Source: Helochares maculicollis (lineage: Eukaryota > Arthropoda > Insecta > Coleoptera > Hydrophilidae). Taken from it: DNA of 49,490 nt. Location of the stretch: contig JAWQRO010000198.1 of NCBI GenBank assembly GCA_033557835.1, positions 1-49,490 of the forward strand, in the 5' to 3' direction. Below the pieces are notes generated by a model. That model made no database searches and was not told the DNA's origin. It saw nothing but the letters and a program-made list of their open reading frames with translations. A program made the position numbers and the translations under genes. Positions 26,830-38,614 of the stretch are shown one piece after another; position 1 is the first letter of the stretch; every line of letters starts with the position of its first letter.

Positions 26830-29786
26830 GGTTTAATTGAAGTGAATGAAAATAAAAAATGAGCACACAACAACCTGCCGCTCTGTAAAATGCATGAGGA
26901 CGATTGAAATTCCAAGTGCTTTGCTCGTATAACCCCTTTACTTAAAGAATTTCACTTAACCCCTTGCTTGGCTGCCTCCTTAATAGCCTAACTTAGATTC
27001 TCATTCTCAAAGGAATCATTTCTTTGTTTCCTCATTATTTTAAATTAAACTTTAAATATTTATTTGAAAACTATTTAATATAACTTTGATGAAAGGCATG
27101 TTCGTGTTTACAATTTTCACATTCTCGCTCCATAATTAATTCTTGATCTTAACTTCAATCAAATTTTTTAAATTGGGTTTTTCGTGTTCCGAAAGACAAC
27201 TTGTTTTCTCTGTAAGAACAATTTACAACGATGTTAAATATTGAACGCAATTTCATCCAAAGCAAACTCCATTTATAGCTTATAGTTTGCAGTTTAGTCT
27301 TGAGAATAAAAGCAATAAACGGAAATTTACCAGGACATAAAGGTAATGTAGTCTGCATTGCATTTAAATGCAGCAGGCAAAAACCATTTAAGGTGTGCTT
27401 TATATAAAACTGAGATTAGGGGAGAATAAACTACAGTAAAGTCCTTTTACTCTCTTTGCTGCGGTCCTATTTCCAGTTTTACGCCTTCCTATGCTTTATT
27501 AACCTAGAAACCTATTACGAAATTTCACGCTTATAAATTAAGGATTGAAAATTTGTACATAAAATTATACATGTTAAATCTTGTACTTTCAAATATTTTT
27601 ATCAAAAAATAGCTTATATTGCTGTTTAGGAACATAATAAGTTGATGGTTTCCATTCATGCCTTTGTAGGAAATTTCGGAAAGACTAACAATATATAGTA
27701 AATTAGTGCATGTGTATATTATATCTATAAAACATGTGTACAAAATAATTTTTTGATGAATACGACAAATTTTTAAACTCTATTTAGACAGTTCTAAAGT
27801 ACCAAGCTCTGAAGTGACGATGAAATAGACTTTAAAGTCAAATTGCAATATATATTTGTACTTATTTGATTACTCATTTTAGTCGCGTTGAACCATTCTG
27901 ATATTTTCCAGGGAATATTTTTCAACAGTGGAAGAATTTGGCAACGGAGAGGAAAATTTTGCGTAACTATGAAACAATGACTTTAAGCAAAAACATGTAA
28001 AACGAAATCCTTTTCTATAAATCAAATAGAATTAGCTTTCCACCTCTCGTATTTAAAACGCATTATTAATTTTATTAATTCGTTTCCATGAGGCAATTAT
28101 ACGAGCAATTTTCTAATTTTCCCCCATAGATGTCATTTAATATAAACTCTGTTTCACCGGAAAATTAGGATTCTGATTTACACAATACGCGTCGCACCCT
28201 CTGAGGCTACAGTTTAGATGGTAATTATATATAGAATCCAGCGGAGAACGAGAGCTATGAATAAACCTCACCCACTCGCCATCGCCTCCTCCCCTGACTC
28301 TCTTTCTCTCCACTATCCCTTTATTTTATCGGCCCCAAAGGCCAACTTTTTGCTCCAATTGTTTTGTTAATGATACGAAACGAAAAGGGCCTTGGAAGTT
28401 TTTACCTTATCATAAGTATGTGAGGGTTGGGAGGCAGCTCTCATCCTCAGCTACCTAAAGAAATAGAAACGTTCGAAAGAAGAGAAAGCAGTTATATACA
28501 AGATAAACAGTGAGATTAAACTGCAAAATCAAAATATAATATAAAATAATATCGAATTGACTGGAAAATTAACTTCAAATAAATAATAGGAAAAGATGTA
28601 AAATACTTAAAGCAAATGGGAAAGGAGGTTTTACAAAAGAGAGAAGATAAAATACATTAATTTTTGATTGTTTGCAATTGAGTTTTCATTGAGGAATGGA
28701 ACTATTTCGTTTGAAATTTGTGTGCGCTCTTAAATAGTTGCCGTAGAACTTCTTCTCGACACGTTCTATTCCGTTCTTTTGAATTTTATAGTTAGATTTT
28801 TCGTTGGAAATTTTTCGGTTTTCTGGCGCGGATTGACGAAAGGAGGACTGAGACAATAAAATTCGGAAAGGTTAACAAATATCGAGTTTCCCCCCAACCG
28901 ACCAATAAATAAAACATTTTACCTTACTCCTCGTTTTATGGCAGAGTCAAACGGATATCTGGTGTTTACAGTCTGTAGAACGATCGATAGGTTTTTAGTT
29001 TTTGCCAGCAGTGAAATATAGGGCCGAATGCCAAGCCACATATATTATCATTACTGCTTATCTACACTGTGAGTCTGCTTTTGACATAAACATATTGTGA
29101 CATACTACTGCTGCACACTAACAGGCGGCAACCACCATCGCCTTAAATTATAATTTCCCTATAATTATTCCCCTATTTTTCAAATTTACCGTTATAATAT
29201 ACACATTATATTATAACAGAGAACTGGCCATAGTTAAAGCAGCATTAAGAAATATAATCGTCAACTATACTGCCAATAGTAGTTTGTCATTTTTAATTCT
29301 TATTAGCTGAGATGAATACGTTTTAAGCTAAATTGAATTTCTGGTTTAAATAATCAAAAACAAACTTGCAGTATGCGTTTATTCAGCCAAATTAAACAAA
29401 ATATATACTTTTTTTATTAACTTTTTCAGTTTTTTATAGTTGCTTTAGAATATCGTTGATAAACCTCAACTTTTTATAATTTCCTGCAATACAAACTTCA
29501 ATTTCTTTGATATTGCAACTAATTGTGTGGTAAATTGTACAAAAAACTATTGTTTTAAATAGACCCACACTAATACAGCAGATAGATTATTTGTGATGAC
29601 GATAATTCTTATAATGTTTTATCATAGTACAAATACCTTAACCTACCAGAGATAAGAATAACTGAAATTGCGAACAAAATAAATCAATGGAATAAAAACA
29701 TAAAAAATATCAAAGAAAAAGAAATGAACCTAGTTGGTAAAATGACGCTTATACGTCAATCTTACCAAGTTTGAATCGTTCTTCCT
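26830..29786. other. Non-coding region upstream of the trehalase
   Basis: No gene is recognised. Just left of the trehalase (29,638-29,775) one frame reads NLVGKMTLIRQS, faintly like the end of a LINE reverse transcriptase, but the spacing is wrong and I do not call it. A pyrimidine-rich pocket lies at 28,265-28,325. Confidence 0.5.
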
Positions 29787-29793
29787 TATTTAA
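29787..29793 (+). promoter_or_regulatory. Weak TATA-like element upstream of the trehalase
   Basis: TATTTAA lies 63 bases before the trehalase ATG and would allow a start near 29,820 with a leader of about 35 bases. No good initiator accompanies it, and such strings are frequent in this DNA. It is the best candidate seen, not a confident promoter. Confidence 0.18.
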
Positions 29794-29855
29794 GCTTTTC
29801 AGGTAAACCGGGTACGTGAAAAATTTTTGTTAAATGAAATGACCAAGCCAAGCAC

Positions 29856-31643
29856 ATGCTGCACTTCGTCAAAGCGTTTGTCAGGAACAAAAACAGGCTC
29901 AATTTGCCTCCCAGTCAAAATTTAAACATCAAAAGATCCTTCAAAGCTGGACCCGGCTCCGGAGACTTTAAACGGAGAACTGACGTCTACTGCCACGGCA
30001 CTCTCCTTAAAACAGTCCAGAATGCCAGAATCTTTAAAGATTCCACCACTTTCGTCGACATGAAGATGAAAGTCCCACCTGCGCATCTCCTCTTCAACTT
30101 TAGGAAATTCATGCGTGAAAACAACTACGAACCGACGAAAGCAAGAATCAAAAGGTTCGTTTTGAAGCATTTTGATATTGTTGATTCGGAGTATGATCCG
30201 TGGATACCCCCAGATTTCATAGAAGAACCTAAATTTATCCAAACGATCAAAGATGAAGATTTCAGAAACTGGGCGTATGAAATCATTCAGATTTGGCCAC
30301 TTTTAGGAAAAAAGATGAAGAGGGAGGTAAAGATAGATGAAGAAAAATACAGTATTATTTACGTGGAGAATGGAATTATAGTCCCTGGAGGCAGGTTCCG
30401 TTCATTCTACTACTGGGATTCATATTGGATCATCTTAGGGCTCCTTATTTCCGAAATGTACACTACGGTAAGAGGGATGCTGGATAATTTGATTTACATT
30501 ATCAATACATACGGACATATTCCGAATGGGGGCAGAATCTACTACATGCATCGCTCTCAACCTCCTCTGTTTATACCAATGATGAAGCTTTATTATGATT
30601 ATACGAAAGACGTGCAGTACGTGAGAGATAATATCGAAGCGGCTGAAATGGAGATGGATTACTGGATGTCGAATCATTTAATTGATGTGGATAAAGGGGG
30701 CCAAAACTACACTTTGGCAGTTTATGGTGATAGTTCGATTGGGCCAAGACCTGAATCTTACTATGAGGATGTTTTCAATGCTGAGTATTTCATAAAAAGC
30801 GAAGATAAAGAAGAATTTTATTCAGAAATTAAGGCTGCCGCTGAATCTGGGTGGGATTTTTCCAGCAGGTGGATGATAAAAAATGCTACAAACAAAGGAG
30901 AGCTAATTAATACCAAAACTAGGTCCATTGTCCCTGTAGATCTAAATTCTATTCTTTATTGGAATTTGGTGATTCTATCAGATTTTTGCAAGCTGATTGG
31001 TGAAGAGCGCAAGTCTGCTCTTTATAAGAAAGATGCACAAGCTTGGATGACAGCAGTTACTGCAGTTATGTGGCACGAAGACCGCGGCTGTTGGTTGGAC
31101 TACGACATAGACAACTTATGTAGGCGGGACTATTTTTACCCTTCTAATGTAACACCTCTATGGACTGGCTGCTTTAAGCCTTGTAATAAGGATCATTATG
31201 TTGCTAGAGTTGTAGATTATTTAAAAACTACCAAGGCCATTGGCATTGGAGGAGTTCCTACTTCTTTCAACGACACGGGACAGCAGTGGGATTACCCAAA
31301 CGCTTGGTCTCCGTTGCAACACATCATGGTTGAAGGCTTAAGTAACTCGGATAACCGAGAGGCCCAGCGGTTGGCCTTTCGAATTGCTCAGCGGTGGATC
31401 AGAAATAATTTTCACGCTTTCGAAGAATACGGTGTTATGTTTGAGAAGTACAATGCTGTACATGGAGGTGCTGGCGGCGGTGGGGAATATGGTATTCAAT
31501 TGGGTTTTGGATGGACAAACGGAGTATGCCTTCATTTTCTGCAGAAGTACTGCAATATTTTGACAGTTGAGGACTTTCCTAAACCTATTGTCACGGATAA
31601 CAACTATCTTACTTTTGGCCATGTGGATGCTTACGATTATTAG
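29856..31643 (+). CDS. Trehalase (alpha,alpha-trehalase, GH37), single exon
   Basis: Hydrolyses trehalose, the main insect blood sugar, to two glucose. The 595-residue frame is unbroken. Family landmarks in order: VYCHGTLLKTVQ (44-55), FVDMKMK (66-72), signature 1 PGGRFRSFYYWDSY (177-190), NGGR (224-227), RSQPP (233-237), GPRPES (296-301), SGWDFSSRW (331-339), signature 2 QWDYPNAWSP (477-486), FEKYN (529-533) and GGGGEYG to GFGWTNGV (540-557). By comparison with E. coli TreA, the catalytic acid is D334 and the base E530; R180, R233 and R298 bind substrate. Oddities: Ser183 where signature 1 normally has Glu, and Asn533 where EKYD is usual. There is no signal peptide or membrane segment, yet four sequons remain (N284, N343, N431, N472). 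The ATG is chosen because an in-frame TGA lies 18 bases before it (29,835). Insect trehalase genes usually have introns, so this may be a retrocopy, or a first exon may be missing. Family assignment is very firm; activity and location are inferred. Confidence 0.96.
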   Translation: MLHFVKAFVRNKNRLNLPPSQNLNIKRSFKAGPGSGDFKRRTDVYCHGTLLKTVQNARIFKDSTTFVDMKMKVPPAHLLFNFRKFMRENNYEPTKARIKRFVLKHFDIVDSEYDPWIPPDFIEEPKFIQTIKDEDFRNWAYEIIQIWPLLGKKMKREVKIDEEKYSIIYVENGIIVPGGRFRSFYYWDSYWIILGLLISEMYTTVRGMLDNLIYIINTYGHIPNGGRIYYMHRSQPPLFIPMMKLYYDYTKDVQYVRDNIEAAEMEMDYWMSNHLIDVDKGGQNYTLAVYGDSSIGPRPESYYEDVFNAEYFIKSEDKEEFYSEIKAAAESGWDFSSRWMIKNATNKGELINTKTRSIVPVDLNSILYWNLVILSDFCKLIGEERKSALYKKDAQAWMTAVTAVMWHEDRGCWLDYDIDNLCRRDYFYPSNVTPLWTGCFKPCNKDHYVARVVDYLKTTKAIGIGGVPTSFNDTGQQWDYPNAWSPLQHIMVEGLSNSDNREAQRLAFRIAQRWIRNNFHAFEEYGVMFEKYNAVHGGAGGGGEYGIQLGFGWTNGVCLHFLQKYCNILTVEDFPKPIVTDNNYLTFGHVDAYDY

Positions 31644-31875
31644 ATGAAGAAATTAATCCGTAGATCTTCAATTATTCAAACTTCAATTAGCGATTTATTG
31701 TTGAGTTTCAGAAATTGACAAGTACTTTGAAAAATTATTAGATTCATTGATGAGTTGTCAAATTTAATGCTAAATTAGTTAAACCATTCATAATTTGCCC
31801 AACTTGTTAATTAATTGTCCAACCCATTTGTATTCATTACATTATTTTGTGGAGTAGATTCTATCTTATAGTAGA

Positions 31876-31881
31876 AATAAA
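31876..31881 (+). terminator. Polyadenylation signal of the trehalase
   Basis: AATAAA lies 233 bases after the stop codon and is followed within 15 bases by a GT/T-rich run (GTTGTTTTTTTTT), the usual arrangement for cleavage and polyadenylation. There is no genomic poly(A) tract here, as a young retrocopy would show. Confidence 0.6.
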
Positions 31882-31899
31882 CTTAAATATCAGTTGTTT

Positions 31900-34800
31900 T
31901 TTTTTAAATAAGTTTATATTGAATTTAAACAATATTATGTACAGATAATCTGCCTATAGTCAAATCAAATTAGTATGTTAACACTGTTTTTGATGAATTA
32001 AGCATACCTGCTAATAATAAGTAAAATCTAATGTGGTCATAAAGAAGAAATAGATAGTTTTCGAATCCTGCCTTGAAATATCAAATGATATTTTTACAGT
32101 AAAAATACAATATCGAATACGTCTAACAAAGTTGACTTTCTTATGAGTACCAGAACCAACATTATTATAAAATAAATTGGAAACAGGTGAGCAAACCTCC
32201 TTTTAAAACAAACAATTTGTGGTTCATTAGATACGATTTATTAATGTGGCCTTTAATTTTAACAGTATAGACTCTTCTTTACTTTTGGACTCTAATCAGA
32301 GTTTGAAAATCTATGTTTATAATCATAAATATATAGATGTAATTATGAAAATTATTTCACGGGAATGTAAGGAAATCAACTTTAATCCCATTAAAACAAG
32401 AGTATACTTACAGAAGGCTCATGGTGTATAAAAGTATATAATGAGCATACATACAGTTCCAAACAATGAGTTGCTCAACCCTTCTACCACCTTTAGGTCT
32501 GAACCAACAATGTACCTGTAGCTAAAAACAAAAACCATCCCCGTCCGGACCCTCCCCTTTCTGCATAACAATAACTCACACTCGCAGTCAGTAAAAGGAC
32601 TCTGAGGATTTTGTATTGTAGCATAAATCAAACACGTCCCATTTACCAAGTTAAACATAAACATTTGAATGTAAGATGTAGATGTAGGGCGAATATTATA
32701 AAACAGAGGGAATACATAACGTACGTTATATGTTACGTACATACATACACATGTATATATGTATAGAGCAGTCAGTAGGTATAGTGAAGTAGTAGATACA
32801 AGTACAAGCGGTAATTAGCATTTCGCATTAAGGGCACATGAATATGCATTAATAGAAAATATCTTGTTCCAGACATGCCATCGCCGGCCTGCTCTCTCAT
32901 CAAGTACTCCGGTTGGGAAGAGGTCCGTTCAGCTGATTTAGGAATCTGGGCGCAGTTGGATTTAGCTCCAGTGTTCATCACGCGCATGAGGTCAGTATAA
33001 ACCCCCAATAATGAAGAAGGACGGTGCTTTTTCATTCATTGCGACATATCCCTCGCGACGTTTCAGAAGTTGAGATGTACAGATTTGAGACTCATCTCAG
33101 GATCTATATCATTGGAAATTTTATCAGTACAAGTTCTCCTCTCTAACAATTATCATCTTTAATAGCGCATATTTTTTGAGATTCAGATTATCTTCAAATT
33201 AAGGTATGATTCTCAATTTTTTATGTTTGAGTCCAATTAATTTTTGGATGCGCACTAGTTGTAAAATGGGGTGAAATGAATATAACAAAATCTAATTGTT
33301 TCGTAAGCCTGTTTTCAATACCATTAAGATGAAATGTTTCTCAATAAATAGAACTGTTGACGTGATAAAAATTGAGTCTTTTTGTACAAATCAAATATTA
33401 TCATTAATTGAATGTTGTAAACATTCTCTAAAATCAATTAATAAATAATTATAAAACCGTAAAATTCTTATTATGTAATATCCTAACCATTCGCAATTAA
33501 TTTTCTAACATCTAAGAACGACGCACGACACGCTAATTCTTATTTTGCTCGAATATTTATAATACTAATTTATTGATTACTTCAACCATCATAAGTGCAA
33601 CATTTGTGCGAATTGAATTTAGTATATTGAAACAACAGCTTTTACCCACAAGCATGTATGTCACCAACACTTAAATAATGTTTACATTTATTATAAGGCA
33701 AAGAAATGCATATTTTTCCTGGTAAAAATATATTAAAACCTTACGTTTTTACAAATGTTATGAAGTGTATTCAAACTTTTACCGCACTTCATATAAACGT
33801 TTTTAGAAGCTCTTTATTCTTGAATATAATAAACCTAGGCAAACCATCTCAAAGGGCTATCATACGCGAAAACTAATTATATTAAATTTCATGCAAGAAG
33901 AATTGTCAAAATCTTACATTTTTCTCATCTAATACCTTGTTCGTGTTTTTCCTGCATACATCATGTAATGTAAAAAGTTTCCAAAAGATCGTTACAGAAA
34001 TTTAGCTCTCGTACAAATACAAATTACTATTTAATATAGACCACAACGTAATGCAGTGCTGCTTTAATGTGTGTAGAATGTCCGTTCCGGAATCAAGTCC
34101 GGTTTCCCCGGACTGACGGAAGAAACTTTCTATTGAAGCAAAGGAAGTGAAAGTTAATCAATTAGCTGGATAGGTTTGCTAATATTCCCGCAAAATCCTA
34201 TCGGTATCCAATTCTCTGTCGATTGTTACACGCGAAGAAATGGGCAAAGCAACTAACTAGCCTCAATAATTGATTTTCCAATTAATAATTGAAATAACTG
34301 CCAACGCAAAGCTACTTCCATAGTACAAAATAAGAAATTGCATTACAACTCAAACTTGATTAAAGTTTTATCGGATCAAAATAAACAAATTGGCGAAATT
34401 TCAAGCTGTTTGTTTCAGTGTTTTGTGCAAAAATTTTACGAGGTCGCTAAGCTAGGTCTAAGAATTCAGAAGTCAGGAATTGGCAAGATGCAGCAGAGCC
34501 AAAGGGCGAAAGCGGCAGCAGGAGAAGCAGCAAGGAAGGCTCTATTAAACTTACAATTGTTATAAATCGACAAAAGAGACGTCAGACACAACGAGAGCGA
34601 GCGCGATAACATTAATAAATCTTAAAGATAAATAGTAGCTTAGCATCATTTATTACAAAAGTGAAAAATAAGAAGAAAGACTCGGGACACTAATTGTCGT
34701 GTATGAAGATGAATGTTTGCAAGTTTCGGTTCATATTTTGAATTTTCTCAGCGCACCACACAACGTTCATCTCCTATTTACTGGAATTCGCTTAAAACTC

Positions 34801-36675
34801 TATAATATATCGCTTTTCATGCGAGTTTCCCTTCGTTTTTTCATTTCCTTTCAAAATGCTGCTGCCAAGAAAAGGTATTTTTGGATTAAGAAACTTCGTG
34901 TTTCCTGCAAGCTGCAGAGATTTAGATTGTTCATTGTTTGATCCATCTGCATTGATTTAAATTTATGTTAATGCTTTCACTAGTAGATTTTTGTTTTCAG
35001 GCAAGTCTTTTTCTTTATAACCGCGTGGAATTTTAACGGTTACGCACGAATTCGACTTTGATTTTAGTGCCGAAAAATGATTTATTGCTAATAGAATTGT
35101 TCTAGTTAACGGAGAAAGAACAACAAGGATATTTAGAATACCTTTTTATAAACGCTACACTCAGTTTGTAATTTCCAATCAAACCAGAAGACTGCGAAGC
35201 ATATCATTTTAAGAAACGATTTTCAAAATATTTTGTACCACAAGGATTACTTAATGAAGATTTAATAGTGACGCTTCAGGATTATCAAAGGATAATCCTT
35301 TTATGCTATCCTCTGACCTACTTTATAATTAATGCGCCCCACAATGTTCGAACTTGGTCTACGACGAAATTTAATTTGAAAAATCGACCACTTACCACTC
35401 TGTTAAAGTTTGTAGATGCCGGTTGATGAACTTTTGTCGCGGAATGTATATTTCTTGGCAAAATTTCACGTAATGAACCACTTAATTCCAAGGAGGGCTC
35501 TTTAACCTCCCGGATTTCTTTGATTTTTTTCCGGGAAAGTTCAGTTTTACATGAAGTGATGTACAGAGGGACGGTTAAAATATGTGTCAGGACGATACGC
35601 CAGGGTATCGCGCTGCTAGAGCTCGGAGGGAGAAAAATATTAAATGATATTTATACATCACATTTTCCCTAAATCTCGAAAAATCCCCGGACCACATAAC
35701 GGAAGTAAATAATTCCTTCACGGCCCACGTCGACCGCGACGTCTCCAATGCTTCGTCCCATTGCCAGAGACAACTTGATAAAATGATTAAGTGCCACAGG
35801 GAAAACCTAAAATATTGGCAACCCTCCGCTTTCTCCGGGTTTCTGGGAAGAACTTTTTTATTTTTTGGAATAAGAGACATATTTACAGCACCTAAGCATT
35901 GGAATACTAACGAAGTCTTGGTACTTTATTCACATCTACAATCGATATTTATAATTTTTTCTTAAATCATCTCTTATACAAACAGAAAATGTGTGTCACT
36001 AACTGTGTCTCATTTATTTTGACGAAGTATGGCTTTAACAAGCGTTTCTCCTCCTATGAAGTCTTGCTTGGATATGCTTTTCCTTGACGAGAGGAGATAT
36101 TCATTTTTCATAAATTGCCTGTACTAAGTATATTAATAAAAACACTAAAATCACTTATTAAATACATTGATACTTTCATCATTTCTTTTAATAGTAGGTA
36201 TACCAATGCTTTCATGAATAATTTACAGTACGCAATTTTTGATTATCGCAGCAATTTGCCCTCAACATACAATATAAAAAACAAACAAAGCTTATATTCC
36301 TCATAAATAATTTTCAATGTTCTTTAAAGTGTCTCAAAATAAAGCCCAACGCTTCTGACAGCCAACAAATGCAAAAAAGAAGGGAAAAATGTCCAATCCA
36401 TGCAAAAAAAAATTATAATATTTTTTATATTGCAGGGAACTTTATTTACTTAGGGCATTTTTTGCGACGTTTCCATGTCTGGCAGTGTGAAACATAGTAG
36501 GAAAATCAGGGACAGGCCGAGTTTTTTTGTTGAATTTTGTATTCAAAGCACATTTAAATGTCGAGTGTCAAGGAAATGGCTTAAAATATGTTTGGCTGAC
36601 AGCTACAGCCGGAATAATAGAACTTTTGCGTGATATTTAAAAAAGTTCCGAAGTCAAATCATAAAAGTTCAACAT
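31900..36675. other. Non-coding region downstream of the trehalase
   Basis: No gene, RNA or transposon end is recognised. GC-richer spots occur at about 32,870-33,060, 34,440-34,600 and 35,500-35,850, with open frames of at most 107 codons and no known motif. A short TA/CA-rich run lies at 32,738-32,766. Confidence 0.5.
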
Positions 36676-36841
36676 TCCCGCCTTGCCACCACCCCTTCCA
36701 GTTACCCCCGCTGTTCCCACCTCTTCTATTCTAACCCTACAGTTATTCCTACCTCACCTTCCAGTTATTCTAGACTCACCCACTACATATTTCAACCTCA
36801 TCCCTTACTTTTTTTTATCCCCCCCCTCACTTCTTATTTCT
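36676..36841 (+). repeat. Pyrimidine-rich tract with a 68-base G-free run
   Basis: The plus strand is dominated by C, T and A. From 36,774 to 36,841 there is not one G. Degenerate internal repetition is visible: CAGTTATTCCTACCTCACC followed by CAGTTATTCTAGACTCACCC. The 93-codon open frame across it is explained by the lack of stop codons in such composition, so I do not call a gene. Confidence 0.6.
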
Positions 36842-38506
36842 GCAGCTTTAACTCCTGACTTACCGCGAACCTTAGTTTTAGTTCTCGCTTCACAACTATT
36901 TTTTAAACTCCAACAGTACTTAGCCGGAGGATCCTCAGAAATAATTTATCTGGAAGAATTTTAAATTAAGAAAATATTTTCTGAAATGGATTTAAATTGT
37001 GGGGAAATGAATTCAAAAGGGGCGATTACAATGAAAAAAGTTTGCTCTTTTAATTTTGAACTGTTACTGGAGCACCCCATAAATAAATCAGCGCGTCAAA
37101 GGGGCCTTCTAAATCATTCTAAGCACGCTGCTATTTCATTCTAGAAGCTGAGTCCCTGCAAGATTATTTTCAAATTCTAACCCAGTCTTCTACAGCAATG
37201 TTACTTCACTCGGCTCGATCTTGATTTAACACAATTTTGTTTTTTCTTTCTGACATCTTTCAGCTGCTCAGAAAATGTTTTCAATATTTCGTTCAATGAT
37301 TTTTAAATATAAAGAATTTTATTCAACCCTGTCTCGCTATATTTTGCTTCTAGTAAAATGCCAGGTTAAAGTTTCATAACAGTTATCAGGAGTTATACCA
37401 AGCGCCCTACTGCTGTTGTAGGAACATCACTAGCTAAAAATTTCGAAAGTACAGTTGTCAGTTATTGGTATGGGTTTCATGGTCGTTTTGAAAAACTTAC
37501 AGAATTGATTTTTTTATTTATATTTGGAACTCATGATGATTATATGGTGGTTTTATTAAGAAGAAAATAATCAGTTGGTTGTGATAAGCCAGCAAACTAA
37601 CATTTTAAACTTGGTCAAAAAGTTTACATCTATGAAGACAGTTAGACTTTATCTTCCTTCTTCAAATATGTAGTATATAAATCGATAAATTTGTTCAATT
37701 GCCAAATGGCTCAGCAAAAAACTCTAGAAAATAGGAATTCAGTAGTTTGCTTAAAAGTATTACTGGATGCTTCATAAGATAAACTTTTCATACACTTCAG
37801 ATGTTACAATAATTTAAGTACTTTAAATCAATTCTTTTTGCTGATATTTCTTAGGGCAGTGTAGGAGTAGCTTTATATAATTTCTGTGACTTTACTGTGG
37901 CATCTGCTGCAAGTTTTGTAAGACAGATATATTTTTTCTTGGTTTCTTCGATTTCTGTTGGATGTTTTGCCAAAACTTTGACGTTTCCGCTGCGTACATG
38001 ATACTGTTAAATATCTAATTCACACGATATCAAACGAAAAGGCAAACCTTTTACAAATCTTCAGTTATGAGAATTGAGAAGCAGAGTTTAGGTATCTACC
38101 AGTCAATTTTACAAGTGTTCAAAAGAATAAATTGAATTACTTTATGAGACTTAACTTTGAGCTACACTAAAACGAAATATTTCTAAATGTTTTATTATAT
38201 ATTCTATGATGCTATATTCATAACTGTATGTAATGTTGGAAAATCATAGGAACACAAGTCCCTAGAAGTCAAAAACTAAGCCAAGTTTTAGACGGATTAT
38301 TTTACATTAATTCATTGCCTTCAACTCGTATTTTTAAGATCGGAATAATAAGGATAAAATTTATAATCTGCAAGTTAGAGCAGCAAACAGAAGAGCAAAT
38401 ACAAAGCTGTTAAAGGATATGCTCGATATGCGATTAAAGTAATTTCGAAGTAATAATAAGTTAGAGTATTAACCCCTGGTTATTTCAGCAATTTCCTCTT
38501 TTATAA
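36842..38506. other. Non-coding region, nothing recognised
   Basis: AT-rich sequence with only short chance frames. No gene, RNA or mobile element was seen. Confidence 0.55.
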
Positions 38507-38605
38507 TACATAGAGGAACTCTTCGAGTTGAAACGAGGGCGCGGCGGCGGTGGTGGCGGCGTTAGCAGCAGCGGCAGTGGCGGCGTCGATGTAGGAGTTA
38601 ACTCC
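38507..38605 (+). other. Gly/Ser-rich open stretch ending at a consensus splice donor
   Basis: An isolated GGC-rich segment in AT-rich DNA reads KRGRGGGGGG then VSSSGSGGVDV in one frame, open for 33 codons. An in-frame TAA (38,606) is followed at once by GTAAGT (38,609-38,614), an ideal donor. A possible acceptor (CTCTTTTATAATACATAG) ends at 38,513. If this is an exon, the Gly/Ser frame would stop exactly at the donor, so either another frame is used or it is untranslated. It may be only a decayed GGC repeat. I do not recognise a gene. Confidence 0.25.
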
Positions 38606-38614
38606 TAAGTAAGT

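Noticed and set aside
29638..29775. LINE reverse-transcriptase-like string (INQWNKN ... NLVGKMTLIRQS) just upstream of the trehalase
   Set aside because: The GK-TLI part is reminiscent of the family, but the spacing from the Trp is about eight residues too long and no catalytic motif is nearby.
32050..32075. TTTTCGAATCCTG as a possible tRNA T-loop (B box)
   Set aside because: The bases on either side do not pair as a T-stem and no D-arm or acceptor stem was found upstream.
36683..36964. 93-codon Pro/Leu-rich frame
   Set aside because: Explained by the G-poor pyrimidine tract, which lacks stop codons. There is no domain or start context.
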